Assembly (NCBI GenBank): GCA_000434295.1
Contig: HF994926.1
Coordinates: 80,025 to 88,959 of the forward strand
From: Acetobacter sp. CAG:977
GTDB taxonomy: Bacteria; Pseudomonadota; Alphaproteobacteria; CAAGCB01; CAG-977
Direction: 5' to 3'
DNA: 8,935 nt
Shown: positions 7,601-8,935 of the stretch, in pieces
Position numbering within the stretch: position 1 is the stretch's first letter
Layout of the letters: every line of letters starts with the position of its first letter
Notes under the pieces: generated by a model
Told to the model about the DNA's origin: nothing
Databases searched by the model: none
What the model saw: only the letters and a program-made list of their open reading frames with translations
Position numbers and translations under genes: made by a program

Positions 7601-8002
7601 GACGACGAATCTGCGGAAGCCCGAATGTTGCGAGCGGAAATATACTGGGATGCAAAGGATTGGGGCAAGGCTGCCGATGCGATGAGATATTTGGTATCGC
7701 GTCCGACTCCGGGCGTTCCGTTAACGCCGCAGGAAGCTCAGCGGGTTTTGAATTGGGCGACGGCATTGCGCTTGGCGGGCAGAGCGAAAGTCGTCATCCG
7801 ACTGCGCGAGAATTTTTTGCCGTACATGAAACAAACGCCGTTGGCAGAGCCGTTTGATTTTATTACGCAATCTCCGCAAAAAGGCTTGTTGGACTATCGA
7901 ACGGTGTCGAAAGAAATCGAATCGGCAGAGAACTTCCATTCGTTTGCGAAGGAATATATAGATCTTTTGAAAAAAGAAGGGCTGAGCAAAGCAGTTCAGT
8001 AA
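4604..8002 (+). CDS. Large exported protein with AMIN-like beta segments and a TPR-type repeat region
   Basis: The 1132-residue product begins with a clear signal peptide (residues 1-25: MFRKG, hydrophobic FWSVVFFVWFFAV, then VSA before S26), so it is probably periplasmic. Three related beta-rich segments follow at about 27-120, 155-260 and 350-447. Each alternates short strands with a phrase of the type SKSDGRLDLSFS, QKRDGKLYEISFN or FRRDGYLWVVFD, resembling AMIN-type domains that bind cell wall or secretin partners. A Pro/Ala/Glu-rich linker (about 266-320) separates the second and third. After another beta region (about 448-540), the part from about 595 to the end is helical with TPR-like units, for example ARYYFANGMFPEALGVVRVL and AEIYWDAKDWGKAADAMRYL. 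The start fits the signal peptide, but the Shine-Dalgarno is weak: AGGGGAAAG (4583-4591) is 12 bases away and GGACGGG is only 1 base away. The exact function is not recognised. Its operon suggests a periplasmic scaffold of the flagellar motor. Confidence 0.8.
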   Translation: MFRKGAFWSVVFFVWFFAVQDAVSASLNIVPTVSDGFSRIEFKWAYPTEYKISKSDGRLDLSFSRVIDADVSLIRRRLPVSVRSVTEGRDKKSLSILLTRPFVIRDFGTPTSLTVDFLGTDDPRLPVPVRVSAERYVSGDAVKKPSSTVPPSRLAKDRPLSLFAVQRADYDQIVFVWDKQTPFSQKRDGKLYEISFNTPVSADSVDLRQVMSVLPRGFQNWRFSSWNGKLTLQIPLPEGYSAAAEERGRQIYITLKHPAGQPSFFNLPVVKKKEIAPLKEKTEPAVKAPLPEPAPVSAPVALVSAPEALDEETAPYSAEAENVRLVGVSDPAGFSEHDEILKNAPPPEEGSGYRSVTLSFSWPRMTGAAAFRRDGYLWVVFDRKEQFRFDTELELNKDIIHEMVQIPHSHATILRFVTAEGYNPSFRREGLLWILDLMYQPLRPRQNVELVLQRKTPFGPRIFIPLDEMPQVIPLIDPEVGDLIYIVPVFALGKGLPQSRTFVDASFLKTAQGIVIVPNIEDLNVYSSTSGVEVRGPKGGMRFSSEDVLSYMAKSRVSKDPLSQILDVGVWGGDASNYGEALRVRQNEVEDASEEEKPLARLRLARYYFANGMFPEALGVVRVLVQDAPSFGKEPAVLALRGASNFMMQRYGEAMQDLASPVLDGNNEVEFWRGATLAATSVTPEKYLSSMKNNMGILQSYPHAVKTRLALAGLHSAVAGGDGFAVQNFMEAAFNPLNTNAENSEITFYHSLWQENSGMYNQAVKEMSVLAGGKDYYFRAMGGLEQIRMQTRSGDLSPEERITELEKLMYAWRGDAFEYNLMTMLVAAYQDQKDYAKVLHLLKDMQIRFRDMPESKGIPPLMEDIFQKLYLNDDEELLSPVKAIALYNEFSDLTPKGEKGAQIVRRLADRLVAIDLLEPAASLLEKEAVKPVGNKEKGLIYTRLSLVRLLNKEPEKALKALTDSEKLPFSDKVRKQRKYIKAKALSDAGRTDEAGKLLEDDESAEARMLRAEIYWDAKDWGKAADAMRYLVSRPTPGVPLTPQEAQRVLNWATALRLAGRAKVVIRLRENFLPYMKQTPLAEPFDFITQSPQKGLLDYRTVSKEIESAENFHSFAKEYIDLLKKEGLSKAVQ

Positions 8003-8008
8003 AAGGAC

Positions 8009-8608
8009 ATGTTGGAAGAGCTTCACGAAAAGTCGCAAAATTTTATGGAATCGGTTCACGAAAAAACTCAAGCCGTATCTGATTCGTTTACGTCGCTGGG
8101 TGAAGATCTGCAAGACATTCGGGATATTTTTGTGGAAACGCGGGATACGATCGGCGGCATATTCGGCTTTATGGGCAAAGAAACGGCATTACTGCTGTTG
8201 TTCACGTTTCTTTTTTTGTTTGTTGTGAATCTGATTCCGTTTTTCTTTTTTGATAAAAAGACTCGGTACTATGTCGGGATGGCGTTTGGCGTTTTTTTGG
8301 GATTTTATTTTGATTACGCCTATTTTGCGATAGGGAAGTTCGTCTTTATCATGCTGATACCGGTTGCTTTTGAATACCTGATGGTATCGACGTTCAAAGG
8401 GGCGAAAAGCCTTATTGTGGGGACATTCAAACGGGCGGGGTCATTTGCGTGGAGCCTGGTCAAATTTCCGTTTAAGGCGCTTTTTGCCAAACGGGAACAC
8501 AAAAGAGAATCGGACAGAAAGGAATCGAAGCTTTCGACGGTTGAGCAAAAGTCTGTAAAAGAAGAAAGCCCGGCTCCGGAACTTGCGGATACGGACGACG
8601 ACCCGTAG
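8009..8608 (+). CDS. Uncharacterised inner-membrane protein, last gene of the flagellar operon
   Basis: The 199-residue product has an amphipathic, charged N-terminal helix (about 1-50, with LHEKSQNFMESVHEKTQAVS). Hydrophobic segments follow at about 59-81 (ALLLLFTFLFLFVVNLIPFF), 87-104 (YYVGMAFGVFLGFYFDYA) and 107-126 (AIGKFVFIMLIPVAFEYLMV). The next part (about 127-160) is amphipathic and basic/aromatic (FKGAKSLIVGTFKRAGSFAW), and the tail is highly charged (161-199). The family is not recognised. It starts 6 bases after the stop of the large exported protein, so co-expression is near certain. The ATG at 8009 has its AGGA (8004-8007) only 1 base away, closer than usual. A TTG at 8012 would have 4 bases and is an alternative start that removes one residue. 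It is followed by a strong terminator, which marks it as the operon's end. Confidence 0.75.
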   Translation: MLEELHEKSQNFMESVHEKTQAVSDSFTSLGEDLQDIRDIFVETRDTIGGIFGFMGKETALLLLFTFLFLFVVNLIPFFFFDKKTRYYVGMAFGVFLGFYFDYAYFAIGKFVFIMLIPVAFEYLMVSTFKGAKSLIVGTFKRAGSFAWSLVKFPFKALFAKREHKRESDRKESKLSTVEQKSVKEESPAPELADTDDDP

Positions 8609-8639
8609 CAGAGTCGGATTTCAGTCTTTTAAATAGAAG

Positions 8640-8669
8640 AGCCGCTTTGAATAAAGCGGCTTTATTTAT
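8640..8669 (+). terminator. Rho-independent terminator of the flagellar operon
   Basis: AGCCGCTTT (8640-8648) and AAAGCGGCT (8653-8661) form a perfect 9-base stem around a GAAT loop, followed by the T-rich tail TTATTTAT (8662-8669). A/T pairs (AAATA 8631-8635 with TATTT 8663-8667) could extend the stem, and the A-rich left side may allow some activity on the other strand. It lies 31 bases after the last stop codon. Confidence 0.9.
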
Positions 8670-8696
8670 GGGGATACGGGTCTGGAGATGTTTTTA

Positions 8697-8762
8697 TAAG
8701 ATATTGAAAATAATTGATTTTTTGTAATAAAAGAAAAAAACGAAAAATTTTTTAAAAAAGGT
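8697..8762 (+). promoter_or_regulatory. A/T-rich tract upstream of the tandem promoters (possible UP element)
   Basis: About 65 bases are almost entirely A and T, with phased A- and T-runs, directly upstream of the first -35 box. Such tracts bind the RNA polymerase alpha C-terminal domain and boost rRNA-class promoters. No gene or open reading frame is seen in 8670-8762. Confidence 0.5.
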
Positions 8763-8763
8763 G

Positions 8764-8792
8764 TTGACGTGATTTTCATATCCCATTATAAG
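8764..8792 (+). promoter_or_regulatory. Strong sigma-70-type promoter P1 with GC-rich start region
   Basis: TTGACG (8764-8769) and TATAAG (8787-8792) are spaced by 17 bases, each one mismatch from consensus. The following discriminator is G/C-rich (GGGCGTC, 8793-8799), a feature of stringently controlled rRNA and tRNA promoters. Transcription would start near 8798-8800. The fliL-operon terminator lies just upstream, so this begins a new unit. Confidence 0.75.
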
Positions 8793-8794
8793 GG

Positions 8795-8818
8795 GCGTCG
8801 CTCCCTGAAACGGGACGC
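8795..8818 (+). repeat. GC-rich inverted repeat in the early transcript of P1
   Basis: GCGTC (8795-8799) pairs with GACGC (8814-8818). An alternative inner stem, TCCC (8802-8805) with GGGA (8812-8815), shares bases with it, so only one of the two can form fully. No T-run follows, so it is not a simple terminator. It could be an early leader structure or an operator overlapping the start site. Confidence 0.35.
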
Positions 8819-8838
8819 GAAAAAAAGCGAAAAAGAAG

Positions 8839-8866
8839 TTGACACGAATAAGTCATTTTTGATAAA
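8839..8866 (+). promoter_or_regulatory. Second tandem sigma-70-type promoter P2
   Basis: A perfect -35 TTGACA (8839-8844) is followed after 16 bases by GATAAA (8861-8866), four of six matches to the -10. An A-rich stretch (8819-8837) lies directly upstream. The start would be near 8873. Two promoters 75 bases apart pointing the same way are typical of rRNA operons and other highly expressed units. Confidence 0.6.
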
Positions 8867-8876
8867 ACGCTTTTTG

Positions 8877-8890
8877 CTGACTTCGGTCAG
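8877..8890 (+). repeat. cUUCGg tetraloop hairpin at the start of the P2 transcript
   Basis: CTGAC (8877-8881) and GTCAG (8886-8890) form a perfect 5-base stem closed by the extra-stable C(UUCG)G tetraloop. It would lie within the first 20 bases of the P2 RNA. No T-run follows on either strand, so it is not a terminator. It may stabilise the 5' end or act as a leader/antitermination hairpin. The next bases (8891-8935) are purine-rich, and an ATG at 8931 directly after AGAGAGG is too close to it to be a clear start. Confidence 0.5.
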
Positions 8891-8935
8891 GGAGAGATAT
8901 TAGAGAGTAGTGAATAAGGGAAGAGAGAGGATGCA

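Noticed and set aside
8877..8890. UUCG hairpin as a terminator or rRNA boxA/boxB element
   Set aside because: No T-run follows on either strand, and no boxA-like TGCTCTTT sequence was found in the window, so only a generic stable hairpin is claimed.
8931..8935. ATG at the window end as the start of a new gene
   Set aside because: AGAGAGG abuts the ATG with no spacer and only five bases are visible, so a coding start cannot be supported.
1..8935. CRISPR arrays, insertion sequences, tRNA genes, phage or defence genes
   Set aside because: No regularly spaced direct repeats, transposase motifs, cloverleaf-type sequence or defence-family domains were seen; the coding content is flagellar throughout.

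Overview
The window is part of a flagellar gene cluster from a motile, Gram-negative bacterium, most likely an alphaproteobacterium. The main reasons are the gene order fliL, fliM, DUF6468, MotE-like, CheY-like; the alphaproteobacterial form of FliM, in which an acidic N-terminal extension precedes LNQDEIDSLLGF; and a textbook sigma-54 promoter for rod genes next to fliL, a layout reminiscent of Caulobacter and Rhodospirillales. GC content looks intermediate. The species cannot be named from this sequence alone.

Layout. Positions 1-932 (minus strand) hold the start of flgG and all of flgF, the distal and proximal rod proteins, as one transcription unit. The 174-base divergent region 933-1106 carries a perfect sigma-54 promoter (971-985, minus strand) for flgF-flgG, a candidate housekeeping promoter for fliL on the plus strand, and several small inverted repeats that could bind an enhancer-binding activator. 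From 1107 to 8608 seven plus-strand genes are closely spaced, probably one operon: fliL (stator-associated membrane protein), fliM (C-ring switch protein), a DUF6468 membrane/coiled-coil protein, a MotE-family protein, a single-domain CheY-like receiver, a 1132-residue exported protein with beta-rich AMIN-like segments followed by a TPR-type helical repeat region, and a 199-residue multi-span membrane protein. A strong intrinsic terminator (8640-8669) closes the operon.

Positions 8670-8935 contain no supported gene. They hold an A/T-rich tract, two tandem sigma-70-type promoters (TTGACG-17-TATAAG and TTGACA-16-GATAAA), a GC-rich start region and a UUCG-tetraloop hairpin, all on the plus strand. 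This architecture suits a very highly expressed downstream unit such as an rRNA or tRNA operon, but the transcribed gene lies beyond the window.

How the genes fit together: FlgF and FlgG build the rod, FliM forms the switch, and FliL and MotE-like proteins act around the stator in the inner membrane and periplasm. The CheY-like protein may signal to FliM. The large exported TPR protein and the terminal membrane protein have no assigned function. Their place in the operon makes them candidates for lineage-specific motor accessory proteins, and they are the least explained part of the window.
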